From: Bradyrhizobium barranii subsp. apii | Lineage (GTDB): Bacteria; Pseudomonadota; Alphaproteobacteria; Rhizobiales; Xanthobacteraceae | Direction of reading: 5' to 3' | NCBI RefSeq assembly: GCF_011516635.5 | Contig: NZ_CP096255.1 | Span: 2,168,501 to 2,232,500 of the forward strand | Length of the DNA stretch: 64,000 nucleotides | In this document: in pieces, positions 26,149-35,157 of the stretch | Layout of the letters: the number at the start of each line of letters is the position of its first letter | How positions within the stretch are numbered: position 1 is the stretch's first letter | Program-made: the position numbers and the translations under genes | Notes under the pieces: model-generated | Told to the model about the DNA's origin: nothing | Databases searched by the model: none | What the model saw: only the letters and a program-made list of their open reading frames with translations

Positions 26149-28230
26149 ATGGCCGATACATTAGCTGCTAGCCTGCCGACCCCGCGACGATTGGGGGCCG
26201 ACGCCTTTTTCGCGGGCGGTATCGTGGCCATGCTCACGATCCTGTTCCTGCCCATACCGCCGATCCTGATCGACCTCGGCCTCGCCTTCTCGATCGCGCT
26301 GTCCGCGCTGATCTTGATGGTCGCGCTGTGGATCCAGCGGCCGCTCGATTTCTCCGCCTTCCCGACCGTGCTGCTGATCGCGACGATCCTGCGGCTGGCG
26401 CTCAACGTCGCGACCACACGTCTGATCCTGTCGCGGGGCGGGGAGGGCGAACAAGCCGCGGGTCACGTCGTTGCCGGCTTCTCGAAGTTCGTCATGGGCG
26501 GCGACTTCGTCATCGGTCTGATCATCTTCGCGATCCTGGTGACGGTGAATTTCGTCGTGATCACCAAGGGTGCAACGCGTATCGCCGAAGTCGGCGCCCG
26601 CTTCACCCTGGACGCCATCCCAGGCAAGCAGATGGCGATCGACGCCGATCTCTCCGCGGGCCTCATCGACGACAAGGAGGCCCAGCGCCGGCGCCGCGAG
26701 CTCGAAGAGGAGAGCGCGTTCTTCGGCGCAATGGACGGTGCTTCGAAATTCGTCCGCGGCGACGCAATCGCCGGCCTGATCATCACGGCGATCAACATCT
26801 TCGGCGGCATCATCATCGGCGTGACGCATCACGGGCTGACGTTGTCGCGTGCCGCCGACGTCTACACCAAACTCTCCGTCGGCGACGGTCTGGTAACGCA
26901 GATGCCGGCACTGATCGTGTCGCTGTCGGCGGGCCTCCTGGTCTCCAAGGGCGGCACCAGGGGGTCGGCGGAGCAGGCCGTGCTGAGGCAGCTCGGTGGC
27001 TACCCGCGCGCGGTGTCAGCGGCGTCGTTGATGATGTTCGTGCTCGCCTTGATGCCTGGGCTGCCGATGGCACCCTTCGTGCTGCTCGGCGGTGCCATGG
27101 CCTTCGTCGGCTACTCGCTGCCGCGGCGGCAGGCAGCGCGGGAGAAGAAAGAGCATGCGCGCAAGGCCGACGAGCGCGCCCAGGCCGATGCCAAGGAATC
27201 CGTCAAGGAATCGCTCAAGACCGCAGAGATCGAGGTGTCGCTCGGCGGCCATCTGTCGGTCCATCTGCTGGGCGCGCGCACCGAGCTTGGGCACCGGGTC
27301 AGCAAGCTCCGCAAGAAGTTTGCCAAGCAATACGGCTTCGTCATTCCGGAGATCAAGCTCAGCGACAATCTGTCGATCGATCCCAAGGGATACCAGATCC
27401 GGATCCACGACACGCGTATCGCCCATGGCGAGCTGCGGCTCGGCGAGGTGCTGGTGCTCGTCGACAAGGACGGCAAGCCCGACGTGCCCGGCGAGGAGGT
27501 GATCGAACCCGCTTTCGGCATGAAGGCGCTGTGGGTGACGGAGGCGTTCACCGACGAGGTCAAGCGTCAGGGCTGCAAGCCGGTCGACAACCTGTCGGTG
27601 CTGCTCACGCATCTGAGCGAAGTGCTCAGGGCAAATCTCGCACAGCTGCTGTCCTACAAGGACATGCGCGGGCTGCTCGACCGTCTCGATCCCGAATACA
27701 AGCGCCTGGTCGAGGATCTCTGCCCGTCGCAGATCTCCTATTCGGGCCTGCTGGCGATCCTGAAGATCCTGCTCGCCGAGCGCGTGTCGATCCGCAACCT
27801 CCATTTGATCCTGGAGGCCATTGCCGAGATCGCACCCCATGTGCGGCGCTCCGAGCAGGTCGCGGAGCATGTGCGGACGCGACTCGCCCAGCAGATCTGC
27901 GGCGACCTTTCCGACAACGGTGTGCTGAACGTCGTCCGCCTCGGCAACCGCTGGGACCTGGCGTTCCACCAGAGCCTGAAGCGCGACGCCAAGGGCGAAG
28001 TCTTCGAATTCGACGCCGATCCTCGCCTGATCGAGCAGTTCGCAACCGAAGCCAGCGCCGCGATCCGAAAATTCACCGAGAACGGCACCAGCGTGGTTCT
28101 GGCGGTCACCCCCGAAGCCCGCCCCTATGTCCGGATGATCCTGGAGCGGGTGTTCCCGACCTTGCCGGTCCTGTCGCATGTCGAGGTCGCGCGCAGTGCC
28201 GAGATCAGGGCGCTGGGGGCCATATCGTGA
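26149..28230 (+). CDS. flhA: Flagellar export gate protein FlhA
   Basis: FlhA is the large export-gate protein that converts proton flow into export. The 693-residue product has about eight membrane helices in the first ~330 residues, including the FHIPEP-family loop ([18 protein letters not shown], about residues 145-162) and [13 protein letters not shown]. The cytoplasmic docking domain is complete ([20 protein letters not shown]). It ends in a GTGA overlap with fliR. Confidence 0.95.
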   Translation: MADTLAASLPTPRRLGADAFFAGGIVAMLTILFLPIPPILIDLGLAFSIALSALILMVALWIQRPLDFSAFPTVLLIATILRLALNVATTRLILSRGGEGEQAAGHVVAGFSKFVMGGDFVIGLIIFAILVTVNFVVITKGATRIAEVGARFTLDAIPGKQMAIDADLSAGLIDDKEAQRRRRELEEESAFFGAMDGASKFVRGDAIAGLIITAINIFGGIIIGVTHHGLTLSRAADVYTKLSVGDGLVTQMPALIVSLSAGLLVSKGGTRGSAEQAVLRQLGGYPRAVSAASLMMFVLALMPGLPMAPFVLLGGAMAFVGYSLPRRQAAREKKEHARKADERAQADAKESVKESLKTAEIEVSLGGHLSVHLLGARTELGHRVSKLRKKFAKQYGFVIPEIKLSDNLSIDPKGYQIRIHDTRIAHGELRLGEVLVLVDKDGKPDVPGEEVIEPAFGMKALWVTEAFTDEVKRQGCKPVDNLSVLLTHLSEVLRANLAQLLSYKDMRGLLDRLDPEYKRLVEDLCPSQISYSGLLAILKILLAERVSIRNLHLILEAIAEIAPHVRRSEQVAEHVRTRLAQQICGDLSDNGVLNVVRLGNRWDLAFHQSLKRDAKGEVFEFDADPRLIEQFATEASAAIRKFTENGTSVVLAVTPEARPYVRMILERVFPTLPVLSHVEVARSAEIRALGAIS

Positions 28231-28979
28231 TCAGCGGCCTCGCCGACAGCGTGCTGGTCACGTTCATCGTGTTCTGCCGCATCGGCGCCTGCCTGATGCT
28301 CGTGCCCGGCTATTCCAGCGTCAACGTTCCGGCCCAGGTTCGCCTGTTCGTCGCGCTCGTCACGACGTTTGCGCTGACGCCGATCCTGATCTCGGTCCTG
28401 AAACCTCTCACCGACAACGCCGCGCCGCTGACGCTTGCGCTTCTGATCTGCTCCGAGCTTGTGGTCGGCAGCGTCATCGGGCTCGGCGGGCGCGTGTTCT
28501 TCCTCGCGCTGCAGACCATGGCAACCGTGATGGCGGGCGCGATCGGGCTGAGCAACATCCCGGGAACGCCGGTCGGCGACACCGATCCGGCGCCGGCTCT
28601 GGTCCCGCTGATCATGGCAGCCGTCACCACGCTGTTCTTCATGACGGACCAGCACTGGCAGGTCCTACGCGGGTTGATGAACTCCTACGACGTCTGGCAG
28701 CCCGGCAACAGGATCGGCGGCAGCATGGCGCTCGAACAGCTCGTCAGCCGCCTGTCCGAGGCGTTCGTGCTGACGCTGCGGATCACCAGCCCCTTCATCG
28801 TCTATTCGGTCATCGTCAACCTCGCGGTCGGCCTGATCAACAAGCTGACGCCGGCGATCCCGGTCTATTTCATCTCGGTGCCCTTCGTGCTGTTCGGCGG
28901 CTTCCTGCTGCTCTACCTCACCAGCGACGAGCTCCTGACGCAATTCATGCTGGGCGTCTCGTCGTGGCTGGCGGAGTGA
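28227..28979 (+). CDS. fliR: Flagellar export gate protein FliR
   Basis: FliR is the third core pore subunit. From GTG 28227, overlapping the flhA stop, the product has 250 residues with several membrane helices ([20 protein letters not shown] near the start, [17 protein letters not shown] at the end). The frame is open far upstream, but that part is flhA out of frame. The next gene's ATG overlaps the stop by one base. Confidence 0.93.
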   Translation: MISGLADSVLVTFIVFCRIGACLMLVPGYSSVNVPAQVRLFVALVTTFALTPILISVLKPLTDNAAPLTLALLICSELVVGSVIGLGGRVFFLALQTMATVMAGAIGLSNIPGTPVGDTDPAPALVPLIMAAVTTLFFMTDQHWQVLRGLMNSYDVWQPGNRIGGSMALEQLVSRLSEAFVLTLRITSPFIVYSVIVNLAVGLINKLTPAIPVYFISVPFVLFGGFLLLYLTSDELLTQFMLGVSSWLAE

Positions 28980-29404
28980 TGGTCATGACGTCGCGCGCGG
29001 ACAAGCTCGGCCGGATGGTCTCGCTCGTGAAGCTTCAGCTCCGGTTGTCCGAATGGCAGCTCGCGCATCTGCGGCAGCAGGAGCGCAGCTTGCAGGACGA
29101 GCAGGAATGGCTGGTAGGAACCCTCAACGAGGGCAAACCGCCGGCGGGCTCGTCGAGCGATTCAATCGCGCGGCGCCTGAACAGGACGAGCGCCGGTGCG
29201 CGCGCGGTCCAGGCGCAGGCGTCGCAGCAGCTCGACCAGGTCCGCGCGGACGCCCGCCGTGTGAAACAGCTCGAGCAGGTCGCGAAGGCCGCGCTCGCAG
29301 ACAAGCTTCGCGACGCGGAGGCGCGCTCGCTCGAAGAGATGACGGGAATAAGCCCCGCCGTGCGCGACTGGACGCCACGGCCAGCCAGCCGGAACAAGAC
29401 ATGA
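28979..29404 (+). CDS. Coiled-coil protein, FliJ-like
   Basis: A 141-residue, strongly charged protein with long predicted helices (LVKLQLRLSEWQLAHLRQQE, then QASQQLDQVRADARRVKQLE) and no membrane segment. FliJ, the export chaperone-escort, has this size and character, and the locus shows no other fliJ. Homology cannot be shown from sequence reading alone. Start ATG 28979 lies in a TGATG overlap with fliR; a second ATG is two codons later. It overlaps the flgJ-like gene by 4 bases. Confidence 0.55.
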   Translation: MVMTSRADKLGRMVSLVKLQLRLSEWQLAHLRQQERSLQDEQEWLVGTLNEGKPPAGSSSDSIARRLNRTSAGARAVQAQASQQLDQVRADARRVKQLEQVAKAALADKLRDAEARSLEEMTGISPAVRDWTPRPASRNKT

Positions 29405-29892
29405 TCGTGACAGCGACGCCCGACCTCGTTCTCGATGTCCTCGATGCCGCCGACCCCGTGACGCAGCGGGCGGCGACCGCGAAGCTCGATGCACTGAAAT
29501 CGTCGGACGCCGATTTCGCCGCCACCATGGACGCGGAGGTCGGCAAGGCCAAGGCGGCGACTGCCGATCAATCCGCGGCGCAAGCTGCCGAAGCGCAGCA
29601 GCCGGGTGTGGTGAACGGGCCGCCGGTGCGGGTGATCAAGGCGCCCGCATCCGGCGAGGTGTACCGGAAGTTCGAGGCGTTCATTCTCCAGACCTTCGTC
29701 GAGACGATGCTGCCGAAGGAGTCGGAGGAAGTCTTCGGCAAGGGCACGGCCGGCGGCGTCTGGAAGTCGATGCTGGCGGAGCAGCTTGGTGCTCAGCTGG
29801 CAAAGGGCAAGGGCATTGGCATTGGCATTGCCAAGCAACTCGCCGCTGCGCAGCCGGCGGGGCCCGGCGTTACGGAAAAGACCGGATCATGA
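29401..29892 (+). CDS. flgJ: Rod-binding protein, FlgJ N-terminal type
   Basis: A 163-residue protein with the FlgJ rod-cap domain (YRKFEAFILQTFVETMLPKE, about residues 85-104, then GGVWKSMLAEQLGAQLAKGKG). It lacks the muramidase domain of enteric FlgJ. The separate lytic transglycosylase at 20,086-20,667 would supply that activity, as in many alphaproteobacteria. The longer open frame upstream is the FliJ-like gene out of frame. Confidence 0.8.
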   Translation: MIVTATPDLVLDVLDAADPVTQRAATAKLDALKSSDADFAATMDAEVGKAKAATADQSAAQAAEAQQPGVVNGPPVRVIKAPASGEVYRKFEAFILQTFVETMLPKESEEVFGKGTAGGVWKSMLAEQLGAQLAKGKGIGIGIAKQLAAAQPAGPGVTEKTGS

Positions 29893-29931
29893 TCCGGGAA
29901 TGGGTGACAGAAGTTGAGGGGTGAATTTCCT

Positions 29932-30442
29932 ATGCAAGCACAAGAAGGTGCGGCGGTCCTGGTGGTGGAGCAGCCGGTCGTGGACGCCGAGGCGATGACG
30001 CTGGAAGCGACAGAAGGCGATGCGTTCTTGCCTGCGCTGCTGCCGAATCTCGGCGGTGACGTGGTGAACGACGGCACCGACGCGGCGAGATCGGACGAGG
30101 TGCGTGGCCTGCTGTCTGCGATCCGCCGGCTCGAGAACATCGTCGAGGAGGAGACGGTCGCGCTCTCGACGGGCAAGAAGATCGATTTCGACGACTTCAG
30201 TGCCCGGAAGAGCCGGAGCATGCTCGAATTCGTCCGCTTGATGCGGGCACGGATGCATCTCGGCAACGAGCTCGAGATCACCGAGGAGATCCAGCGGTTG
30301 CGCGAGAAGCTCGAGCGAAACCGTTCCATCCTCGAAATGCATTACGATGCGGTGCGTGAGGTCGCGGCCATCATCGTCAAAGCGATAGGAAGCCGAGTCG
30401 GACGGCACCTATACCGGTCGCACAGCACAGGACGGAAAATGA
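29932..30442 (+). CDS. flgN: FlgN-like export chaperone, frame-shifted at its 3' end
   Basis: FlgN chaperones FlgK and FlgL to the export gate. From ATG 29932, after a GAGGGG site, the product is helical (GLLSAIRRLENIVEEETVAL, RSMLEFVRLMRARMHLGNE). Read as given, the frame continues through the downstream gene as a 321-residue fusion. With one G removed from ATAGGAAGCC (30386-30389), the frame reads EAESDGTYTGRTAQDGK and stops at 30440-30442. That gives 169 residues and a normal ATGA overlap with the next start. A single-base insertion or sequence error is therefore likely. Confidence 0.65.
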
Positions 30443-30897
30443 TCAGACTCGTGCTGGCCGGGCTCTGGGTATGCATCCTCACCGCGGGCACGAGCTATGC
30501 CGTGGCCTATTGGAAGGAAAACGGCAGCCTTCTGCCGGCGAAGGACGAATATCTCGACGGCCTTCAATACCAGAAGACGCGGGCGCTGAGCGTGCCAATG
30601 GTCGAGGGCGGCAGCGTGCAGGGCTACATCGTGGCGCGCTTCGTCTACACCGTTGAGGCGCGGATCATGCACCAGCTCAACGTCCCTCCGGAGCCGTTCG
30701 TCGTCGACGAGGCCTTCCGCAGGATCTATGCCGACGACCGCCTCGATTTCAGGAAGCTCGCCCGTTACGACCTTTCCATCCTCACGACGGCCATCAAGCA
30801 GCGCGTCAACGAGCGGATGCAGGCCGACGTCGTCCAGGACGTCCTGGTCGAGGACTTCAACTATGTTTCGAAGGAAGAATTCCAGCAGAAGCCGTAG
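30439..30897 (+). CDS. FliL-like single-pass flagellar membrane protein
   Basis: A 152-residue protein from ATG 30439 with one membrane segment (IRLVLAGLWVCILTAGTSYAVAYW, first 25 residues) and a periplasmic domain. The periplasmic part has a FliL-like plan: a central beta-rich region (GYIVARFVYTVEARI), a long helix (ILTTAIKQRVNERMQA) and a final VVQDVLVEDFNYV segment resembling the FliL C-terminus. A true fliL is at 8934. Function is unknown. It is the last gene of the cluster, before a strong terminator. Confidence 0.6.
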   Translation: MIRLVLAGLWVCILTAGTSYAVAYWKENGSLLPAKDEYLDGLQYQKTRALSVPMVEGGSVQGYIVARFVYTVEARIMHQLNVPPEPFVVDEAFRRIYADDRLDFRKLARYDLSILTTAIKQRVNERMQADVVQDVLVEDFNYVSKEEFQQKP

Positions 30898-30954
30898 CTG
30901 TCGCGGCGCCGGCATCGCGAGGCCGTTGTTCCGCCATCCCTGCCGCTGAAAGTG

Positions 30955-31000
30955 CAACGGCCTCTGCGAAGGGTACTCCGCAGAGGCCGTTGTCGTTTTC
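30955..31000. terminator. Bidirectional terminator between flagellar cluster and lafR
   Basis: CAACGGCCTCTGCG (30955-30968) pairs perfectly over 14 bp with CGCAGAGGCCGTTG (30979-30992) and is followed by TCGTTTTC. It lies between convergent genes (last flagellar gene and the regulator) and may serve both strands. Confidence 0.88.
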
Positions 31001-31019
31001 GTGGCGGTGCCCTGCCGCG

Positions 31020-31790
31020 TCAGTTTCCGGCCGGGTACGCCGCCGGGGCGGCATGTGCCCTGTTCAGGAGGATGCCGACCTCGTCGAGTTCCTGCATCGG
31101 CACGTCGATGGTCTCGCCGGCCGGGATGTTGAGGCGGTATCCGACGTAGCGCCGGGCCACGATCGCGTCGAAGCCGAGGCGGTCGCGGAGTTTCTTGCGC
31201 AGCTTGCTGACGTGGCTCTCGATCACGCTCTCGTCGAAGGTCGACTCGAAGATGCCGTAGACCGCGTTGAAGATCTGCGTCTTGGTGATCCACTTGCCGT
31301 GGTTGCTGACCATATACTCGAGAATGCGCAGCTCGCGGCGGGGTAGGGTGAGAGCGTGGCCCGCGATCTCGGGGTCACGTCCGTTGAAGAAGACCTGGAT
31401 CCTGGTCTCGCAGGGCCTCGGCAGCTCGCCCACCCGGCGGCGCGCGATTGCGGCCGTTCGGGCGAGGATCTCGCGCAGGTGAATCGGTACATGGACGACG
31501 TCGTCGACGCCCGATTCGAACAGCTCAAGCGTGTTCTTGAGCATCTTCTGGCCGCTCATGGCGATGATGGGCGCCGAGGAGCGCTTGCGCATCGCCCGCG
31601 GCAGGCTTCCGCGGGCATCGCAGTCCCCGAGGAGAAAGGCGTCGACCGCCGCCAGATCCGGTTCGCTCGCAGATTGCAGCCAGTCCCAGAATTCTCCGGA
31701 GGAGAAGCCGATCGACGATACACCTTCGCGAACGAGCCCTCCAACGTAGCTGTTCGTGACGCTCTCGCGATCATCAACGATAATATACAT
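31020..31790 (-). CDS. lafR: LafR/FtcR/Rem-type orphan response regulator
   Basis: Regulators of this family sit at the top of lateral or single-system flagellar gene expression in Bradyrhizobium (LafR), Brucella (FtcR) and Sinorhizobium (Rem). From ATG 31790 the product has 256 residues and opens MYIIVDDRESV, the family start; an in-frame ATG at 31880 adds 30 atypical residues. A receiver-like domain (1-120) is followed by an OmpR-type winged helix (about 130-230: LPRRELRILEYMVSN, ESHVSKLRKKL, YVGYRLN). The acidic pair D6/D7 is present, but the usual Lys before Pro in the receiver is Val101 (VHVPIH). No sensor kinase gene is adjacent. Confidence 0.85.
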   Translation of the reverse strand: MYIIVDDRESVTNSYVGGLVREGVSSIGFSSGEFWDWLQSASEPDLAAVDAFLLGDCDARGSLPRAMRKRSSAPIIAMSGQKMLKNTLELFESGVDDVVHVPIHLREILARTAAIARRRVGELPRPCETRIQVFFNGRDPEIAGHALTLPRRELRILEYMVSNHGKWITKTQIFNAVYGIFESTFDESVIESHVSKLRKKLRDRLGFDAIVARRYVGYRLNIPAGETIDVPMQELDEVGILLNRAHAAPAAYPAGN

Positions 31791-32038
31791 TAGTCTTTCG
31801 CCCCTGTTTCGCACTTGTTGCGGCCGGATGGTTGTTGTGATGCCCGGCTCGGCAACCATGCTGTTTGACGATATTTCCATCCCACGAACCGTTACTATGG
31901 TTTCGATATTCGCGGGTAGCCCTACGCATTCAGTGCCTGCGTGTGCAGGCCTGCTACTTCGACTCGATACTGAACGCTTACTGCGTGAGGCTCGGCGGGT
32001 GTCTTACGGATCACCTCGCGGAGCGGATTGAGACAGAC
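31791..32038 (-). promoter_or_regulatory. Upstream region of lafR with ATGGTT motifs
   Basis: The region carries the inverted repeat ATGGTTG (31828-31834) and CAACCAT (31853-31859) about 40-70 bases before the lafR start, plus another ATGGTTT at 31897. ATGGTTAGC also occurs twice upstream of flagellin 1. An autoregulatory LafR site is possible but unproven. The remainder up to the IS end at 32039 has no recognisable gene. Confidence 0.35.
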
Positions 32039-33648
32039 CTAGCCCGTCTTATTCGTCAGAGGGCGCCCGAGAGGCTGGCGAGCGTGGTGTAAAGCGCTGA
32101 AGCGGCGTAGGATTCGGTTGCAAAGCCAACCCCATCACCTTCAGCCGCGAACAGCACGGCCGCCATGACCGATGATACGATTCTGCCCTTCTCGTTTCCA
32201 GCCGTTCACGCCAAGAAAGTCACAGCTGCCTTCGATGGCGGTCGGCTGACCTCGAACGGGGGCGTGATGCTTCTGGCGATGGCCGAGCGGCGCCTCGGCT
32301 TGGCCGACAATTTGGCCCGCGTGTTCCCGGATCGGCGCGATCCGACGCGGGTCGTGCACAGCCTTGTCGATATGTTCCGCGCGCGCATGTTCGCGATCTG
32401 CTGCGGCTACGAGGACGCCGACGACCTCGATCATCTGCGGTCCGATCCCGCATTCAAGCTGGCCTGCGGACGGCTGCCGGACACGGGTCGCGATCTGTGT
32501 TCCCAACCGACGCTGTCGCGGCTGGAGAATGCTCCGCGCCTTCGACGCATGGATGGATAGCTACCCGCGCGAGCCGGCATCCGTCACGCTCGACATCGAT
32601 GATACCTGCGATGTCGTCCACGGCCATCAGCAGCTCTCGCTGTTCAACGCTCATTATGACGAACGCTGCTTCCTGCCGATCTACGTCTACGACACGGAGA
32701 AGAGCCGGCCCGTGGCGGTCGTGCTGCGGCCCGGCAAGACGCCGGGCGGCGTCGAGGTGCGTGCCCATCTGCGCCGCCTGATACGGCATATCCGGACGCG
32801 GTGGCACAACACGCGAATTACGTTCCGTGGCGACGGGCGCTATGCCCGGCCGGAGGCAATGGCGTGGTGCGAGACCAACGGCATCGACTACATCTTCGGT
32901 CTGTCCGGCACCAAGCCGCTCGCCAGAAAAGTCGACGAGGCCGCCGACGGCATCCGCACGCGACGCGCCATCGAGAACCTGCCGGTTCTGCGTGGCTATA
33001 CCGAGACGCGCCACAAGGCAAAGTCCTGGGATCGCGAACGACGTACCGTCGCCCGTATTGAGGCGACGATGCTCGGCCTCGACATCCGTTTCGTCGTCAC
33101 CAGCCTCGATGTCGGCTCGGCCGAGTGGATCTACGACAGCCTGTATTGCGCGCGCGGCCAAGCCGAGAATCTGATCAAGCTGCATAAGACGCAGCTCGCC
33201 TCCGATCGCACCAGCTGCCGTTCGGCGCTCGCCAATCAAGTCCGCCTCGTTCTCGACACCGCCGCTTATTGGCTGATGCTGACCGTGCGCGACGCGATTC
33301 CCAAAGCCCGGGAATTGGCCACAGCCGAGTTCGCGACGCTGCGTCTTCGTCTCTTGAAACTCGCTGCCCGTGTCGTCGAGACCACGAGCCGCATTCGCCT
33401 TGCGTTTGCCGCGGCATGTCCCGAAGCCGACCTGATCCGCGGCTTGCCAGGCGCGCTGCTGCCGCTCGGTCCTTGACCGGCGAGGCGTCCGCCCCCGTTC
33501 GCCCAACCTACACCTCAAGCGCGTTGCAAAGTGCCGGTCGTCAGGCGGTGAAAGGCCGAAGGCAATCCCGCGCGCCTCGTCAGAGCAGATGTGCGGCCAC
33601 ATCAATCGGACCAAAAAAACGCACTCTCACGAATAGGACGGGCTAGAA
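32039..33648 (+). mobile_element. IS1380-family insertion element, defective
   Basis: The 1,610-bp element is bounded by 27-bp inverted repeats, 32039-32065 (CTAGCCCGTCTTATTCG...) and 33622-33648 (reverse complement CTAGCCCGTCCTATTCG...), with 3 mismatches. Its single transposase gene is broken. No matching 4-bp target duplication is visible (AGAC on the left, AACA on the right), so either one end was rearranged or the exact boundary differs. It lies 248 bp upstream of the lafR start codon. Confidence 0.8.
32165..33476 (+). pseudogene. IS1380-family transposase, frame disrupted
   Basis: Two reading frames together cover the transposase. The first (32165-32560) holds the N-terminus (FDGGRLTSNGGVMLLAMAER to SQPTLSRLENAP) and stops early. 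The second resumes at about 32545 with AWMDSYPREPASVTLDIDDT and runs to 33476 with the family's conserved RITFRGDGRYARPEAMAWC segment. In intact members roughly 20 residues separate LENAP and WMDSY (from memory); here only 13 bases do. A short out-of-frame deletion is thus likely and the transposase is inactive. Confidence 0.82.
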
Positions 33649-34211
33649 CAGTTGCGCCAACTTGCCGATTGCGTCCGAACGCACCTGAACCGTGTCGATC
33701 TCCTCGCCAACTGGCGAGAATCACTTGAGTAGGACCGTAACAATTGCCGATTTCCGATCAAGCGCGCGCAGCAAAGCGGTTGCTATGCGTGTTTGATGCT
33801 GTTGATTCGTTTCTGGTTGTTTCTTTGTATGTTCGATCGCATCAGTTGATTTGGCAATCGAACTAGTTTTGCACCGTAGCGTTTCTAAGGTTCCGCATCC
33901 CCGCGTAATCACAGCTGTTTTGCGCGGTGCTGCGGGTCATGCGCATAGCGGGGTTTTCAACCCGGGATTGACTCTCCTGCTGGTGTTTCCCCATGCGACA
34001 ATTCGACTCATGTATGGCGAGGCGACTCCAGCTTGGCGAAATCTTGGCGTGTGTGTGTCTTTCGAGTCGCACTCTCGCCACGTCCATGACGCTTTTGACT
34101 CATGCGACGTCGCATCGGGCGCGATGAAAAGTTTTCGCTGCGCACGTTTCAGGCAAGCTTCGGCAAATAACTTCACCGTTCGATAGATCGAACCGAACGG
34201 AGCATTTTCAC
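33649..34211. other. 563-bp intergenic region, no gene recognised
   Basis: This AT-richer stretch follows the IS element. A 111-codon open frame at 33851-34186 has no ribosome site, no family resemblance and composition unlike its neighbours, so it is not called. The 3' part probably carries the promoter of the membrane protein gene at 34212. No clear terminator or tRNA is seen. Confidence 0.5.
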
Positions 34212-35144
34212 ATGTTGTCCGATGGACAAGCTCGTCCCAACGCGACCGCTGATGTTTCCGCGGCGGCGAAGCCGGCTCCGGATGCGCGCGATACAAGCAC
34301 GACACGGACGGCCAAGCCCGCTGCAAGCGCGAAGCGTGTGTCGGCTGCGGCGAACGACGAGACTCTGGCGAAAGAGGCGCTCGAGGGGCTGAAGCGCATT
34401 CGCGCCAAGGCGCGCCTCGACAAGATGGCGATACCGAAGCCTGCGCCGACCGTGATGAAGCCGGCCGTGATCGTGGCCAAGCCGCCGCCGCCGCGTCCGA
34501 CATGGGTCGCGCCGCTCGCAACATTGGCGGTCGCTGCGATCCTGGTGGTCTGTGCCTGCACCGGCGTGATCGCCTATCTCACCACGCAGCCCGCCCAAAG
34601 CAACGTTGCCGCCAATACGGAGATCAGGAATCTGCGCGAGACTGTCGCGCTGCTGCGCAAGCAGGTGTCGGGCGTGTCCGAAAATCTCGACGGCCTGCGC
34701 ACCGCGGTCGATCAGTCGAGCAAGGCGACCAACGATCGCTTCGGCAGGTTCGCCGAGAATCTGGACCGTATCGAGCGGGTGAGCTCGTCCTCGACGGTGA
34801 AGCTGGACAAGCTCGCCCAGGCTCAGGCGCAAGCGCCGGCACCGGCGGCCGTTGCTTCGCAGCCGCCCTCGCAGACGATGCCGATGATGGCCTCGGTTGC
34901 CGCGCCCGAGATCACGGGTTCGGTTCCTCCGTCGGCGCCGCGCAAGGTGGTCAAGGGCTGGTCGGTCCGCCAGGCCTATGAGGGAATTGCGATCCTGCAA
35001 GGTCCGAACGGCGTCATCGAGGCTGTGCTTGGTCAGCAGGTACCCGGCCTTGGCCGCATCGAAGAGATCAAGAACGAGAACGGCCGTCTGGTCGTGGAGT
35101 CCAGCGGTGGCGTCATCTACTCGTCACGCAAGGCGACGCCGTGA
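34212..35144 (+). CDS. Conserved membrane/coiled-coil protein of unknown function
   Basis: A 310-residue protein in four parts. There is an Ala/Lys-rich cytoplasmic N-terminus, a single membrane helix near residues 97-120 (LATLAVAAILVVCACTGVIA), a coiled coil (IRNLRETVALLRKQVSGVSE through the FAENLDRIERV region), and a C-terminal domain (VRQAYEGIAILQGPNGVIEA, GQQVPGLGRIEEIKNENG). The last motif, a turn-rich VPGLGR segment with an SGGVIYSSR end, recurs in rhizobial membrane proteins, from memory. Function is unknown. It converges with the MarR-like gene 13 bases away. Confidence 0.7.
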   Translation: MLSDGQARPNATADVSAAAKPAPDARDTSTTRTAKPAASAKRVSAAANDETLAKEALEGLKRIRAKARLDKMAIPKPAPTVMKPAVIVAKPPPPRPTWVAPLATLAVAAILVVCACTGVIAYLTTQPAQSNVAANTEIRNLRETVALLRKQVSGVSENLDGLRTAVDQSSKATNDRFGRFAENLDRIERVSSSSTVKLDKLAQAQAQAPAPAAVASQPPSQTMPMMASVAAPEITGSVPPSAPRKVVKGWSVRQAYEGIAILQGPNGVIEAVLGQQVPGLGRIEEIKNENGRLVVESSGGVIYSSRKATP

Positions 35145-35157
35145 TCAGGGCCGTCTC

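Noticed and set aside
26328..28226. Long open frame upstream of and continuous with fliR
   Set aside because: This part is flhA read out of frame. The fliR start is GTG 28227, overlapping the flhA stop.
32035..33652. 4-bp target duplication around the IS1380-family element
   Set aside because: The flanks read AGAC and AACA and do not match at the boundaries seen.
33851..34186. 111-codon open frame after the IS element
   Set aside because: No ribosome site, no family similarity and odd composition; it lies in AT-richer intergenic sequence.
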